A stretch of 64,000 nucleotides of DNA, taken from contig JAHCAX010000001.1 of NCBI GenBank assembly GCA_019634675.1, forward strand, positions 186,001-250,000, read 5' to 3'. The position numbers and the translations under genes were made by a program. The notes under the pieces were generated by a model. It worked only from the letters and a program-made list of their open reading frames with translations, had not been told where the DNA came from and made no database searches. The DNA comes from Acherontichlamydia pituitae. GTDB lineage: Bacteria > Chlamydiota > Chlamydiia > Chlamydiales > Rhabdochlamydiaceae. This document shows, piece after piece, positions 46,438 to 55,900 of this stretch (position 1 is its first letter; the number at the start of each line of letters is the position of its first letter).

Positions 46438-48303
46438 ATGTCTGTTCATAAGCCATACATTGCAAGCAAAGATACGAAAACCCCCGAGTTTACCTTCCGC
46501 GCTGTGATCCTAGGAATGATCCTTGGGCTGATCTTCGGAATCGGAAACGCCTATTTGGGTCTGAAGGTAGGGACAACAGTTTCCGCGTCGATCCCTGCTG
46601 CTGTGCTCTCCATGGCGATCCTGAGGACATTCTTTCGAGGCGTTTCGATCTTGGAAAACAACCTCGTTCAAACGATCGCATCGGTCGGCGAGGGATTGGC
46701 TGCCGGCGTCATCTTCACTGTTCCTGCCCTCTTTTTATTAGGAGAACGCCCCGCGCCAAGCCGAATCTTCCTTCTCTCTGCGCTTGGAGGTGTTTTAGGG
46801 GTGCTCTTCATGATCCCTATGCGCCGCTACATCATCGTCCAAGAACATGGAAAACTCCCCTTTCCTGAAGGGACGGCATGCGCCGAGATCCTTAAATCGG
46901 GAGAATCTTCCCGCTCAAAAGCCTTAATGGCATTTTTAGGGATCATCATCGGCGTTGTCCATAAGCTCTGTTCCAGCGCCTTCTATTTTTTTAAAGAGGT
47001 TCCTTCTTGGATCATTGCGCCATTCCAACGCTCAGAGTTCAGCATGGACTGCACTCCTGCGCTGCTCGGAGTCGGTTATTTGATCGGGCCTCGGATTTCC
47101 GGCCTGCTGTTAGCTGGCGGAGCTCTCGGCTGGTGGGTGATCATTCCCTTGATCAGATTGTTCGCAGCGAATACAGAATCGATTATTTATCCTGCAACTG
47201 TCCCCATCATGCAGATGTCAACAGACGATATTTGGTCGAATTACATCCGCTACATTGGCGCCGGAACGGTCGCTGTGGGAGGCTTGCTCAGCCTGTTCAA
47301 GATCGCTCCGCTGATCAGCAAAACGCTGCGGATCGGATTTGATGAACTCTTTCAAGGGCTTAACTTTAGAACAGCCGCTTTAAGGACCGACCGGGACATT
47401 TCTTTGCGGTGGCTATTGATCGGCTCCATTGCCATCATCTTGACGCTGTGGCTGTTTCCTGGGTTGCCAATGAACTTTTTAACGATTGTCCTTCTGGTCA
47501 TTTTAGGTTTTTTCTTTGTTGCGGTTACCTCGCTGACTGTTGGGATCGTGGGAAGCACATCGAACCCCGTTTCAGGAATGACCATCACGACTTTGCTCGT
47601 CACCTGCCTTATCTTTGTTTCCTTAGGATGGACGGAAAGGATCTTCCTGATTGCCGCTTTGACAATGAGCGTTGTTGCTAACGTCGCAATCGCTTTAGCC
47701 GGCACGACATCGCAGGACCTAAAAACAGGGTTCTTGCTCGGCGCAACTCCTAGACTTCAGCAGATCGGCGAGATCATTGGGATCATCCTCCCTTCCCTTG
47801 CAATCGGAGGGACTCTGTATCTGCTCGATAAAGCCTATGGCTTCGGCTCGGCGCAAATGCCGGCGCCGCAAGGCACCATGATGGCGTTGATCGCTAAAGG
47901 GGTGATCAGCGGAGACATTCCATTTACCCTTGTGATCGTTGGAGTCATCATCGGACTGATCTTAGAGCTGTTAAAGCTGCCTATCCTCCCCTTTGCATTA
48001 GGCCTCTACCTCCCTCTTTCGTTGAGCACAGCAACCATGATCGGCGGCATTGCATCGCTGATCGTCAAGCGGTATGAGAAAAACCCATCCGCCTCACAAC
48101 GAGGAGTCCTTGGCGCATCCGGACTTGTTGCTGGAGATGCAGTCACAGGCGTTGTGATCGCTTTACTGACAGTGCTTGGAATTATTCCTGCAACAGCCAA
48201 CGCGCTGCTGCCTGATGGAGCGAGCCTGGCGATCTATCTCATCTTAGGGATCGCTTTAGCATGGTTCGCCCTCAAGCCTCATCGACGATTCTTAAAAAAA
48301 TAG
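46438..48303 (+). CDS. OPT-family oligopeptide transporter
   Basis: 621 residues from the ATG at 46438, with GGAG directly upstream; an earlier ATG would add 13 residues. About 14-16 transmembrane helices. Family markers: FTFRAVILGMILGLIFGIGNAYLGLKVG at the N terminus, VGSTSNPVSGMTI, and the GTTSQDLKTGFLLGATPRLQQ loop. Imports small peptides or related compounds across the inner membrane, probably proton-driven. Confidence 0.92.
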   Translation: MSVHKPYIASKDTKTPEFTFRAVILGMILGLIFGIGNAYLGLKVGTTVSASIPAAVLSMAILRTFFRGVSILENNLVQTIASVGEGLAAGVIFTVPALFLLGERPAPSRIFLLSALGGVLGVLFMIPMRRYIIVQEHGKLPFPEGTACAEILKSGESSRSKALMAFLGIIIGVVHKLCSSAFYFFKEVPSWIIAPFQRSEFSMDCTPALLGVGYLIGPRISGLLLAGGALGWWVIIPLIRLFAANTESIIYPATVPIMQMSTDDIWSNYIRYIGAGTVAVGGLLSLFKIAPLISKTLRIGFDELFQGLNFRTAALRTDRDISLRWLLIGSIAIILTLWLFPGLPMNFLTIVLLVILGFFFVAVTSLTVGIVGSTSNPVSGMTITTLLVTCLIFVSLGWTERIFLIAALTMSVVANVAIALAGTTSQDLKTGFLLGATPRLQQIGEIIGIILPSLAIGGTLYLLDKAYGFGSAQMPAPQGTMMALIAKGVISGDIPFTLVIVGVIIGLILELLKLPILPFALGLYLPLSLSTATMIGGIASLIVKRYEKNPSASQRGVLGASGLVAGDAVTGVVIALLTVLGIIPATANALLPDGASLAIYLILGIALAWFALKPHRRFLKK

Positions 48304-48345
48304 ACCTCATGCATAACCCGCTCACAAGGCCTAATAAAGAAGGGA

Positions 48346-48476
48346 TGGTTGCAAAGTTCTAAATAAACTTTGCAACCAGATCGAGATGAGGCAATTGCAA
48401 AACTGCCTCAAGTTGATTGTTTTTTTAAGAGGCTCTGCTTATCGTAGTTATTTCAGAGGAAGTTTTGTAACTTTCC
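48346..48476. repeat. Two stacked palindromes downstream of the OPT gene
   Basis: A near-perfect hairpin at 48346-48378 (GGTTGCAAAGTT / AACTTTGCAACC) is followed by a caattgcaaaact-family element: GAGGCA..TGCCTC at 48388-48409, with a partly complementary right arm at 48455-48476. It fills most of the 200-bp spacer and may terminate OPT transcription, though no long T run follows the first hairpin. Confidence 0.6.
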
Positions 48477-48504
48477 TGTAATCCTATGCCGCCTCTTAAA
48501 AAAT

Positions 48505-49113
48505 ATGTTAACTCGAACTAAGCGCTTTTCTCTAACCCTTCTTGAAGTGATGATCGCCTTATCTTTGGCAGCCATCCTCATTTCTGCGCTAATGACGACC
48601 TATTACCAGGCCTCAAAAAAAAGGATCGCCGCCCAAGAGCTTAAAAAAAGCAGTTTGTCTGTCGAGCTGATGCGGCAGAGGCTCGTCCATCTTTTTGCCA
48701 AAACATCCGCTGCGGAAATGCCTAGCTTTTACACAGGAGTCCATCCGCAAGCTATTGGAACATGCCTGATCTTCACTTTTAATAACGGGGTCGATCGCAG
48801 CCAGGAATTTTGCGGCGATGCGATGGGAATGTTCTACCTCAATGCAAACCGGGAGCTCTGTCTTGCCAGCTGGGGGGCAAATGGAGGTGCCCGCAATGAG
48901 GTCCTTCTTGAAAATACGGAGGGGCTTTGCTTGAATTTTTTCGATCCCAAGAAAAAAGAGTGGCGAAGCGATTGGAAAAAAGAAGATCCCTTCCCACCCT
49001 TCTTTAAAATCAGCTGGTCGTTTTCCGACCAGCCTAAAGAAGTGCTGCAGAGCGCTTTCTTCTTTCCTCAAGATACTCCTATCACCTATGAAATAATGGT
49101 CTCGAGCCCATGA
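48505..49113 (+). CDS. Pseudopilin-like protein (GspJ-type)
   Basis: 202 residues. The N terminus FSLTLLEVMIALSLAAILIS is a classical prepilin signal (Glu at +5, a hydrophobic helix). The later part (VDRSQEFCGDAMGMFYLN, LLENTEGLCLNFFDPKKKEW) fits a GspJ-like minor pseudopilin, which forms part of the tip of the type II secretion pseudopilus. Overlaps the next gene by 4 nt. Confidence 0.7.
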   Translation: MLTRTKRFSLTLLEVMIALSLAAILISALMTTYYQASKKRIAAQELKKSSLSVELMRQRLVHLFAKTSAAEMPSFYTGVHPQAIGTCLIFTFNNGVDRSQEFCGDAMGMFYLNANRELCLASWGANGGARNEVLLENTEGLCLNFFDPKKKEWRSDWKKEDPFPPFFKISWSFSDQPKEVLQSAFFFPQDTPITYEIMVSSP

Positions 49114-50009
49114 ACATCTTGCCCTTGATCATTGGATTCATCATTGTCTTCTCTTGTTTAAGCATGACCTTCTTCAAAGAGTCCCGGTCGATAACGATTG
49201 CAGAACGGAGCATCGGCGCCGCATTCCGCATTGAGACGCAGCTGCACAATCGACTGGCCCTACGCTCCTATGCGTCCAAGGCCCATGTCAATCGTTCCAA
49301 ATCAAACGGAGTTAAGAAAACAAAGCCAGCCTATTATTCGATGCGGGCCATCTCACCTCCTCTCGAAGAATCGAAACTGAACATCTCTGCGCTATTTGAC
49401 GATACCGTGATCGATGTCCACCACCACCCTCTGTACCCGATTGCAGCTGAATTGATCCGGACGCTGTACGAAGGGTCTGTTCTTCTTCCGGAAAAAGCTC
49501 AAAAAGGATGGGAAAAGGCCATATTGGATGCGATGATTGCCAAAGGGAAAAAAAACTCTCAAAGAGAACGGCTTACCGACTTGTTTCCCGATGATAGTGC
49601 TTTGCAAGCAACCTACTACAAGATGCTCAAAGGAACAAACCAGTTCGAACTAGGTGCAAAAAAAAAGGGGATTGCTCCTTTAGGCAACTTCTTGAGCATG
49701 AGAACAGAAAAAAAGGAAAACGCGATCCATTTTTGCTTTGCGTCCGCCCCTTTGCTGCAAGCTGCTTTCGGGTCTAAAATTACGGACAAACTTCTAGCGG
49801 AAGAAAAAAGACAGTGGGACGCGACGGGCAAGCGGTACCTCTCTTCGAAAGAGGACCTTCAGGAACTGCTTTTGCAAGATGCCGCTTTAGCCAACCTTAT
49901 TACACAACTCGAACCGTTCCTATCGTTCCGCAAGCAGATCCCTCGAAAAAGCCAGATTGCCGGATCCGATAAAGCTACCGGACTTGTTCTCACACGTGAA
50001 ATCTTATAG
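49110..50009 (+). CDS. Pseudopilus-associated protein, GspK-like by position
   Basis: 299 residues, start overlapping the GspJ-like gene (ATGA). The N terminus has a single hydrophobic helix (ILPLIIGFIIVFSCLSMTFF) but lacks a good prepilin site, and the rest is soluble and helical. Position and coupling suggest a type II secretion tip component such as GspK, yet I see no definite motif. The stop codon lies at the left edge of a composite palindromic region. Confidence 0.45.
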   Translation: MNILPLIIGFIIVFSCLSMTFFKESRSITIAERSIGAAFRIETQLHNRLALRSYASKAHVNRSKSNGVKKTKPAYYSMRAISPPLEESKLNISALFDDTVIDVHHHPLYPIAAELIRTLYEGSVLLPEKAQKGWEKAILDAMIAKGKKNSQRERLTDLFPDDSALQATYYKMLKGTNQFELGAKKKGIAPLGNFLSMRTEKKENAIHFCFASAPLLQAAFGSKITDKLLAEEKRQWDATGKRYLSSKEDLQELLLQDAALANLITQLEPFLSFRKQIPRKSQIAGSDKATGLVLTREIL

Positions 50010-50298
50010 ACCTCTTGCATATACTGCTGACACTTCAATCGTATAAGCGCTTTTGGCTTTTGCGCCCTTATTTTAAAGTCCCAGAAGCAGGACGTATGCG
50101 CAGCTGCATACGTCCGATGCATGGGGCTTTAAAGGGGCTTAGAATAAGGCCCGTGATTAGGGATGCAAAAGTCAAAAGCGTCTCTACGATTGAAGTGGAA
50201 GCAGTATATACACAACCAACATGAAGAATCGGAAATTTGGCACGAACCGAACTTGTCAAAAACCGGTTTTTCATCTTGTTAGTGTATCGCAAGAGGTC
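50006..50298. repeat. Composite nested palindromic region between convergent genes
   Basis: Outer arms ATAGACCTCTTGC (left) and GCAAGAGGTCTTAT (right, to about 50302) enclose two side-by-side palindromes. Family C, 50020-50208: ends TATACTGCT..CACTTCAATCG, inner arms, and a perfect 26-nt central palindrome at 50090-50115. Family B, 50209-50286: ends TACACAACCAACATGAAGAA, similar to the ends of the element nested at 57852. No coding capacity. Confidence 0.75.
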
Positions 50299-52089
50299 TT
50301 ATGAAAAGGGGCGGTTTGCCGGAAGGAAAATTGTAAACGTCGTCCCTACTCCAAGTTCAGAAGAAACAGAGATCGTTCCATCATGCTTTTCAATGATCGT
50401 CTTGACGATCGAGAGGCCAAGCCCTGCTCCTCCAAGCCGCCGCGAACGGGCCTTGTTCACAGTATAAAAACGGTCGAAGATCCTTTCCAAGTCCTGCTCA
50501 GGGATCCCGATCCCTCGATCTGAAATGCTGACTGATACTTCCTCATCCGCCTGATCGATCTTGACCGTGATATGGGCTGGAGGCGTCGAGTACTTGCACG
50601 CGTTATCGAGCAGATTGATGATGGCAAGTTCTAAGATATCAGGATCGGCAAAAACAGCGACCGGCTCTTTTATCTTGTCGATGTCGATCCGGGCAGTTTC
50701 ATAAACGGCGAGGACAACTTGCCGGCAGTTTTCAATAAGAAGGCTCAAATCGCACTCTTGGAAACGGGTCTCTGGAAGATTTTCGATATCTGCAAGGGTC
50801 AATAGATTTTTGACTAGGTTGTCCATCCGTTGGCAGTTGCGCACAATCTTTTCAGTGATGTCGACCATCATTTCCCGCGGAAGCTCAGGCATATCTTGAA
50901 GGGTTTCAGCAAAGCCTTTGATGATGGTGATCGGCGTGCGGAGTTCATGGGATGCGTTGGCAACAAAATCTTTGCCCATTTCCAAGACGCGGTAATGGCT
51001 GGACTTGTCTTGGAGGACAAGGATGGCCCCATTGCGCTGCGTTTTAGGAGCGGCGATCAGGTCCAAATAAATCTTCTTGTTTTCTCCTAAAGTGATCGAA
51101 TCGGTCAAGATCGCCTGCTTCTCTTGGCAAGCGATGAGGATTTGCTGGCACCTTTCCAATAAAGGGGTCATCGGCTTATCGGGAATAACGGAAAAAGGCT
51201 TTGTCAGAATGTGCCGTTTAGGGATCCCGATCATCTTGCTGCCGACGAAATTGATATAGCGCACTGTCATTTCGGCATCGACGGCGATCACGCCTTCTCC
51301 CAAGGACTCCAAAATGGCCTCTTTTTCGTTGCGCTCATCGGTGATATTTTGGATTTGGAGGCGCAGGCGGTCGGAAAGGGAATTGAGGGTCTGGGCCAAC
51401 TTATAAAAATCATCTTCGGGATCAATTGTTTTGCTTAAGTGGATAGCGGGCACCGTGTCGACTTTGCCCATTTGATAAGGCTTGATTGCCGTGATGATCT
51501 GCTGGATCGGAAAGTTGATCCGATGGAAGACCAACCACGTCAAGGCGCCAAAAAAGACGAGAGCTAAAAAACAAAAAACCAAATACCAAAACTTAAACTC
51601 CTGGGCAAACGCTTCAACCTGGGCATAGGAAAACGAAGTTCTTAAGATGTAAGTATGGCCATGCGCCTCAAAAGCCATGATTACATAGGCTAGCTTCACA
51701 TGGGTGATATTGGATGTGCCGACCCTGTAAACGACATTCTTGTGCAAAGCTTCTAAGACCTCTTCATGGAGGCTAGGATAAAAGGGGACATATTTTTCAT
51801 CGGTAAAGGATCCGAGGGAGGAGTCGTAAAGGATCCTTCCTGTGCCGTCAAAAAGCGAAGCGCCAAAAAAGATCGAGTTGTCCATATTTTGCAAGGTATG
51901 GACCATCTGCTCTTCGGATGGGGACTGTTCCAGCACGGTGATCAAGCCGCAGCTGTTGTAGCGCAGGGTATCGAAAACGATGTGTCTGACGGTCCTGCCG
52001 ATAAAGGGAAATGCGCAAAGGGTAAAAGCGATGAATAGCACAATTTGGCTGAATAAGATCTTCTGCCGAAAGTTAAGGCCTTTGATCAT
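50299..52089 (-). CDS. PhoR-like membrane sensor histidine kinase
   Basis: 596 residues. TM1 at about 12-32, a sensor domain of about 130 residues outside, TM2 at about 168-190, HAMP, a PAS domain (EAILESLGEGVIAVDAEM), then HisKA with the phospho-acceptor in ASHELRTPITIIKGFAETL, and HATPase with N box LLDNACKYS, G1 DRGIGIPEQDLERIFDRFY and G2 GGAGLGLSIVKTI. All catalytic boxes look intact. No response regulator lies next to it, so its partner is elsewhere. The 3' end overlaps the composite palindrome region. Confidence 0.93.
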   Translation of the reverse strand: MIKGLNFRQKILFSQIVLFIAFTLCAFPFIGRTVRHIVFDTLRYNSCGLITVLEQSPSEEQMVHTLQNMDNSIFFGASLFDGTGRILYDSSLGSFTDEKYVPFYPSLHEEVLEALHKNVVYRVGTSNITHVKLAYVIMAFEAHGHTYILRTSFSYAQVEAFAQEFKFWYLVFCFLALVFFGALTWLVFHRINFPIQQIITAIKPYQMGKVDTVPAIHLSKTIDPEDDFYKLAQTLNSLSDRLRLQIQNITDERNEKEAILESLGEGVIAVDAEMTVRYINFVGSKMIGIPKRHILTKPFSVIPDKPMTPLLERCQQILIACQEKQAILTDSITLGENKKIYLDLIAAPKTQRNGAILVLQDKSSHYRVLEMGKDFVANASHELRTPITIIKGFAETLQDMPELPREMMVDITEKIVRNCQRMDNLVKNLLTLADIENLPETRFQECDLSLLIENCRQVVLAVYETARIDIDKIKEPVAVFADPDILELAIINLLDNACKYSTPPAHITVKIDQADEEVSVSISDRGIGIPEQDLERIFDRFYTVNKARSRRLGGAGLGLSIVKTIIEKHDGTISVSSELGVGTTFTIFLPANRPFS

Positions 52090-52103
52090 ACGTTAAATCC
52101 ATT

Positions 52104-52283
52104 GAGCCAATTGAAACTCCAGAAACCGGTAAAATCGCCCTTTTGAGCCATTTTGCCACCCTGTTCCCGAGTCCTACTCACTAGGAGTATGTCCTCGGGA
52201 ACAGCGCTTTGGCTGCATGCGCAGCTGGCAAACTGACTCAAAATCATCGATTTTTCCCGGCTTCCGAGTTTTTCAATTAGCTC
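52104..52283. repeat. Palindromic element, 180 bp, with inner perfect hairpin
   Basis: The left arm from 52104 (GAGCCAATTGAAACTCC...) and the right arm ending at 52283 (reverse reads GAGCTAATTGAAAAACTC...) pair over about 35 nt. A perfect 11-bp stem, CTGTTCCCGAG (52161-52171) with CTCGGGAACAG (52194-52204), sits at the centre. The segment AAAATCGCCCTTTTGAG is shared with the element at 22657. It lies between the cyclase and histidine kinase genes. Confidence 0.75.
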
Positions 52284-52285
52284 CA

Positions 52286-54763
52286 TTATTTAAACCCTTT
52301 CACCCGGTAGACGACGACAGGCAGGTCGAATCCTTTAAAGGTCATTGGAGGAATTTCTTCGTAAAAGATCTTATCCATGACCATAGGTTCTTTCAAAGTG
52401 CTTTCTGAAATTAATATCTCCATCCCGTCCGCTGCCGAGCATAGCCGTGATGCCAAGTTCACGTTGCTTCCAAGCACGGTATAGTTCAGCCGATTTTCTG
52501 CTCCCATATTTCCCGCAAGGACTGTCCCGGTATGGATGCCGATGCCCATTTCTACGGATGGAAGATCCTGTTTTTTTCTCTGATCGTTCCACTTTTTCAG
52601 AGCTTCAATCATTCCAATGGCGCTTAAAATCGCCTTATATGCAGAGTTGGGCGATTCCACCGGAGCTCCGAACAAGGCCATTGCCTCATCGCCCACATAT
52701 TTATCGATGACCCCTCCATGCTGATCAACCAGAAATGAAATTTTTGTCATGCAGACATTGAGCAGATCGATGATCTCTTTTGGAGACATGTTCTGGGTCA
52801 TTTTCGTAAAATTACGGATGTCGGCGAAAAGGATCGACACCTTCTTTTCTTCCCCTCCAAGACGGATGTGCCCTTTTAAGATCTCTTGCGCGATCTCTTG
52901 CGAGACCACTTTGTTGAGAACAGCTTTCACCTTCTCTTTTTCTTGAAGGCCTTTGACCATGTGCTCAAAACTGCGGCAAAGGGAAGCGACCTCATCCGTA
53001 TCTTTTTCAGATGGGATCGGGATTTCGACCTCTTCCAAATGGCCTTCGCCGATCTCGCAGGTTGCCGTTGCCAGCTGAGAGATCGGCTGTGTGATCCTGC
53101 GCGATAGATAATGCAAAATGATGACCGCAAGGATTAAGACAGAAAGGCCGATCAAATGGATACGGATTAAGATTCCCTCGACAACTTGCGATGCGCTTTT
53201 GTCCAAGCTGTCGAGAAGGGCAAATTCTTTAGATGCAGGGTTTAACAAGACAAAGTGGATATCGAGATAAGAAAAAGGGGTCATCGTGATAAAGTAATAA
53301 GAATCATCGCCCCATTGGATTGTCCCTGATTTATTTGTCAAAAATGAAGAGATCGGCAAATCTGAATTCTGATTGATATCAAACCTCCCTCCCCGATCTG
53401 AAAATCCTCCCATCAGCTTATCGCTGGACACCAGCAAGGCTGTTTGATGGGTCGAAAGAACAAGTTTTTGAAGGATCACATCGGCATCAAGCCCCAATGT
53501 TAGATATCCGAGCTTTTCCACCTCTCCATCTTTGACCTTGAACTGGGCTGTGTTCCCAAAGAAAACATGGGGTTGGTTAAAAGGACGATAAACGGCAATC
53601 TGGGAACTTAAATTAGAAGAGAGGTCAGGCGGCAAAAATTGTTTAAAATATGCTGCGTCATCAAATGCCTCCGTAGGATAGAAAACATCTCTTGTATGGA
53701 CCCCTTCTCCGTATTGGTTGTTGCCAAAATGGACAGCAACTCCTTTTGGAGATGCTGAAGAGAAGAGCCCTCCCTCGAAAATTCCTGTATCATTAATAAC
53801 TGCCAAACACCAGATCAGGTAGAGCTGATCATACCGCATTACGAGCTCATCCAATTCCTTTCTTAAAAAAGGGGATGGTAGCGTTCGGAACAAATCTTTC
53901 GGGATCGCCGCTAGGTTCAAGTCTTGTCCTAATCTTGCGAACTCCCCTTCCATCCACTTCCTTGCTTGGCCAACTTGATCTTCAGAACTTTTAGCCAACC
54001 CTTCCTCAACGTATTTCCTAGCACTTTGAAATGACTGGTAAAATCGAGGGATGTTCAGGTGAGTGCCATCAGCCCAAGGCACGATTAGATTCGTTTGGTA
54101 GGGTGGGATCACTCCTAAAAAAATAGGCGATTGCCGGGCTTCTTGATCTGGACTCATGATCTGTTTCCATGAAAAAAGCAAATAGCCTTTAGGAATCTTC
54201 CCTGAGCTTGCGATAATTTCATTTGGCGCTTGAAGAGCCTTGGCTTGCCCCACATCAAACCGCATTCGGATCCCTAAGTAAGGTTCGGGATGTTTGGATA
54301 GGTCGCCCATCAAAATCCAAGCCATGTCTTCATTGATTTCCACTCGGAACGAATGATCGAGAGCTGTAATCCGGGGGATGATCAGGGAAGCGAGTTTACC
54401 TTGGTTCGTATTTTGGATGAAGTCGAGCCAATTATTATTATGCAAGACCTCTGCTGCCGATAACCATGTTCCCTTTTCATAGTTTCTCTCCGTAGGAGCA
54501 AATGCCCTTGCCTGGGCTGGATAGCTCGACAGCCTCTCAAGCAAAACATCGACCCTCGCTTGGTTTTCACCAATTGCAGTCTCTAAAAACTTTTCAATAT
54601 GCTTGCGCCTGCCTTCATTGATATCGATCACCTTTTTCTTCAGCTGGGCGCGTGTTTTCGCCATCTCCTTTTTTGTGATGAACACCTCCAGGACATAGGT
54701 CACCACTCCCGCAATTAGGAATAGTGCGCTGATCCAAAGGAATAACCGGTAGCGTAAACTCAT
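52286..54763 (-). CDS. Receptor-type class III adenylate/guanylate cyclase
   Basis: 825 residues. TM1 at about 6-28, a periplasmic sensor region of some 500 residues, TM2 (IHLIGLSVLILAVIILHYL), HAMP (RRITQPISQLATATCEIGEG), then a cyclase domain: ILFADIRNFTKM with the first metal Asp, DKYVGDEAMALFG with the second Asp and a substrate-side Lys, and NYTVLGSNVNLASRLC with the transition-state Asn and Arg. The residue usually Asp or Thr before VN is Ser-Asn here, so ATP versus GTP choice is open. Makes a cyclic nucleotide in response to an external signal. Confidence 0.92.
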   Translation of the reverse strand: MSLRYRLFLWISALFLIAGVVTYVLEVFITKKEMAKTRAQLKKKVIDINEGRRKHIEKFLETAIGENQARVDVLLERLSSYPAQARAFAPTERNYEKGTWLSAAEVLHNNNWLDFIQNTNQGKLASLIIPRITALDHSFRVEINEDMAWILMGDLSKHPEPYLGIRMRFDVGQAKALQAPNEIIASSGKIPKGYLLFSWKQIMSPDQEARQSPIFLGVIPPYQTNLIVPWADGTHLNIPRFYQSFQSARKYVEEGLAKSSEDQVGQARKWMEGEFARLGQDLNLAAIPKDLFRTLPSPFLRKELDELVMRYDQLYLIWCLAVINDTGIFEGGLFSSASPKGVAVHFGNNQYGEGVHTRDVFYPTEAFDDAAYFKQFLPPDLSSNLSSQIAVYRPFNQPHVFFGNTAQFKVKDGEVEKLGYLTLGLDADVILQKLVLSTHQTALLVSSDKLMGGFSDRGGRFDINQNSDLPISSFLTNKSGTIQWGDDSYYFITMTPFSYLDIHFVLLNPASKEFALLDSLDKSASQVVEGILIRIHLIGLSVLILAVIILHYLSRRITQPISQLATATCEIGEGHLEEVEIPIPSEKDTDEVASLCRSFEHMVKGLQEKEKVKAVLNKVVSQEIAQEILKGHIRLGGEEKKVSILFADIRNFTKMTQNMSPKEIIDLLNVCMTKISFLVDQHGGVIDKYVGDEAMALFGAPVESPNSAYKAILSAIGMIEALKKWNDQRKKQDLPSVEMGIGIHTGTVLAGNMGAENRLNYTVLGSNVNLASRLCSAADGMEILISESTLKEPMVMDKIFYEEIPPMTFKGFDLPVVVYRVKGFK

Positions 54764-55900
54764 TTATTTTCCTCTAGAGGATTTAACAATCAGCATCGAA
54801 TTGTCCATTTCAGGGTAGAGATTCTCATAGCCCGACTCGGTCACGACAACTGTATCTTCGTAGCGGATTCCACCCCGTCCCTGGAAATACAAGCCGGGCT
54901 CGATAGTGACAGCCATGCCAGGCTTCAAATGCACTTTTGCATCTTTTCCTTGGCTGCTTAACCTGGGATACTCATGGGTCTCAAGACCAATTCCATGCCC
55001 AAGGCTATGCAAAAAATGGGGCTCCAGCTTCGCTTTGCGCATGACCTTCCTTGCAGCCAGGTCCAACGTTTCCACGGCTGAACCTGGAACGCATTCTTCA
55101 AGAGCTGCTTTCTGTGCGCCGAGGACAACTTCATAAACTTGCTTAAAAAACGGATCCTGTTTTTGGAAAAAGAGGACGCGGGTCATGTCTGAATGGTACT
55201 TGTCCAGCACGACCCCGATATCGATTAAGACAATATCCGCTGGTTTTAAAGACACTTGCTGCGGCCTGTAATGGGGCATGGCGCTGTTTTTTCCAAAAGC
55301 GATGATCGGCTCGAAAGAAAGTTTCTCCGCTCCCTGCTCCAAACAGAAAATCTCAAATTTCCTGGCAACCTCTTGTTCTGTAATCCCTGTCTTTAAAATT
55401 CCCCGAATAAATAAAAAGCCCTTATAGGCAAGATGTGCGCTTTGCCGCATCTTTTCAATCTCTTCCCGATCCTTGATGGCTCTCAGCCCTTGAAAAAGCT
55501 GCGCATCTGGAATCAATTGGACTCCGATGGGCTTGCCTCGTTTCTTTAATCGGATGAACTGGTCATAGGGAACTCGGCTGCTGTCAAACGCCATTTTCTT
55601 GGCGTTTTCTTTCTTAAGCACACCTTCAAAACCGCCGGGGCCGTCTAAAAAGACCTGCATCGGCGCTTTTTCTTTTGCCATTTGAATATACCTTCCATCG
55701 ACAAAAAGGGCGGCGGACCTTCGGGAAACGATCAAATACCCAGCCGACAACTTAAGACCTGTGTAATAGAGCAAGTCCAAAGGAGAATCGATCAAGCAGA
55801 CATCGACCGATTCTGCAGCCAATTTCCTCTTAAGGCATTGCAGCCGCTTGCTCAAAGAAGCCTGGTTAATTGGAACCGCTGAATTTTTTTTCGATCTCAT
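54764..55900 (-). CDS. pepP: Xaa-Pro aminopeptidase (M24 family)
   Basis: 378 residues. An N-terminal creatinase-like domain is followed by the pita-bread metallopeptidase domain with the full ligand set: DIGVVLDKYHSDMTR (two Asp), HSLGHGIGLETHE (His), TIEPGLYF (Glu) and RYEDTVVV (Glu). Removes N-terminal residues preceding proline. The start lies 35 nt inside the 3' end of mutL, so the genes are coupled; the same pair is adjacent in Chlamydia. Confidence 0.93.
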   Translation of the reverse strand: MRSKKNSAVPINQASLSKRLQCLKRKLAAESVDVCLIDSPLDLLYYTGLKLSAGYLIVSRRSAALFVDGRYIQMAKEKAPMQVFLDGPGGFEGVLKKENAKKMAFDSSRVPYDQFIRLKKRGKPIGVQLIPDAQLFQGLRAIKDREEIEKMRQSAHLAYKGFLFIRGILKTGITEQEVARKFEIFCLEQGAEKLSFEPIIAFGKNSAMPHYRPQQVSLKPADIVLIDIGVVLDKYHSDMTRVLFFQKQDPFFKQVYEVVLGAQKAALEECVPGSAVETLDLAARKVMRKAKLEPHFLHSLGHGIGLETHEYPRLSSQGKDAKVHLKPGMAVTIEPGLYFQGRGGIRYEDTVVVTESGYENLYPEMDNSMLIVKSSRGK

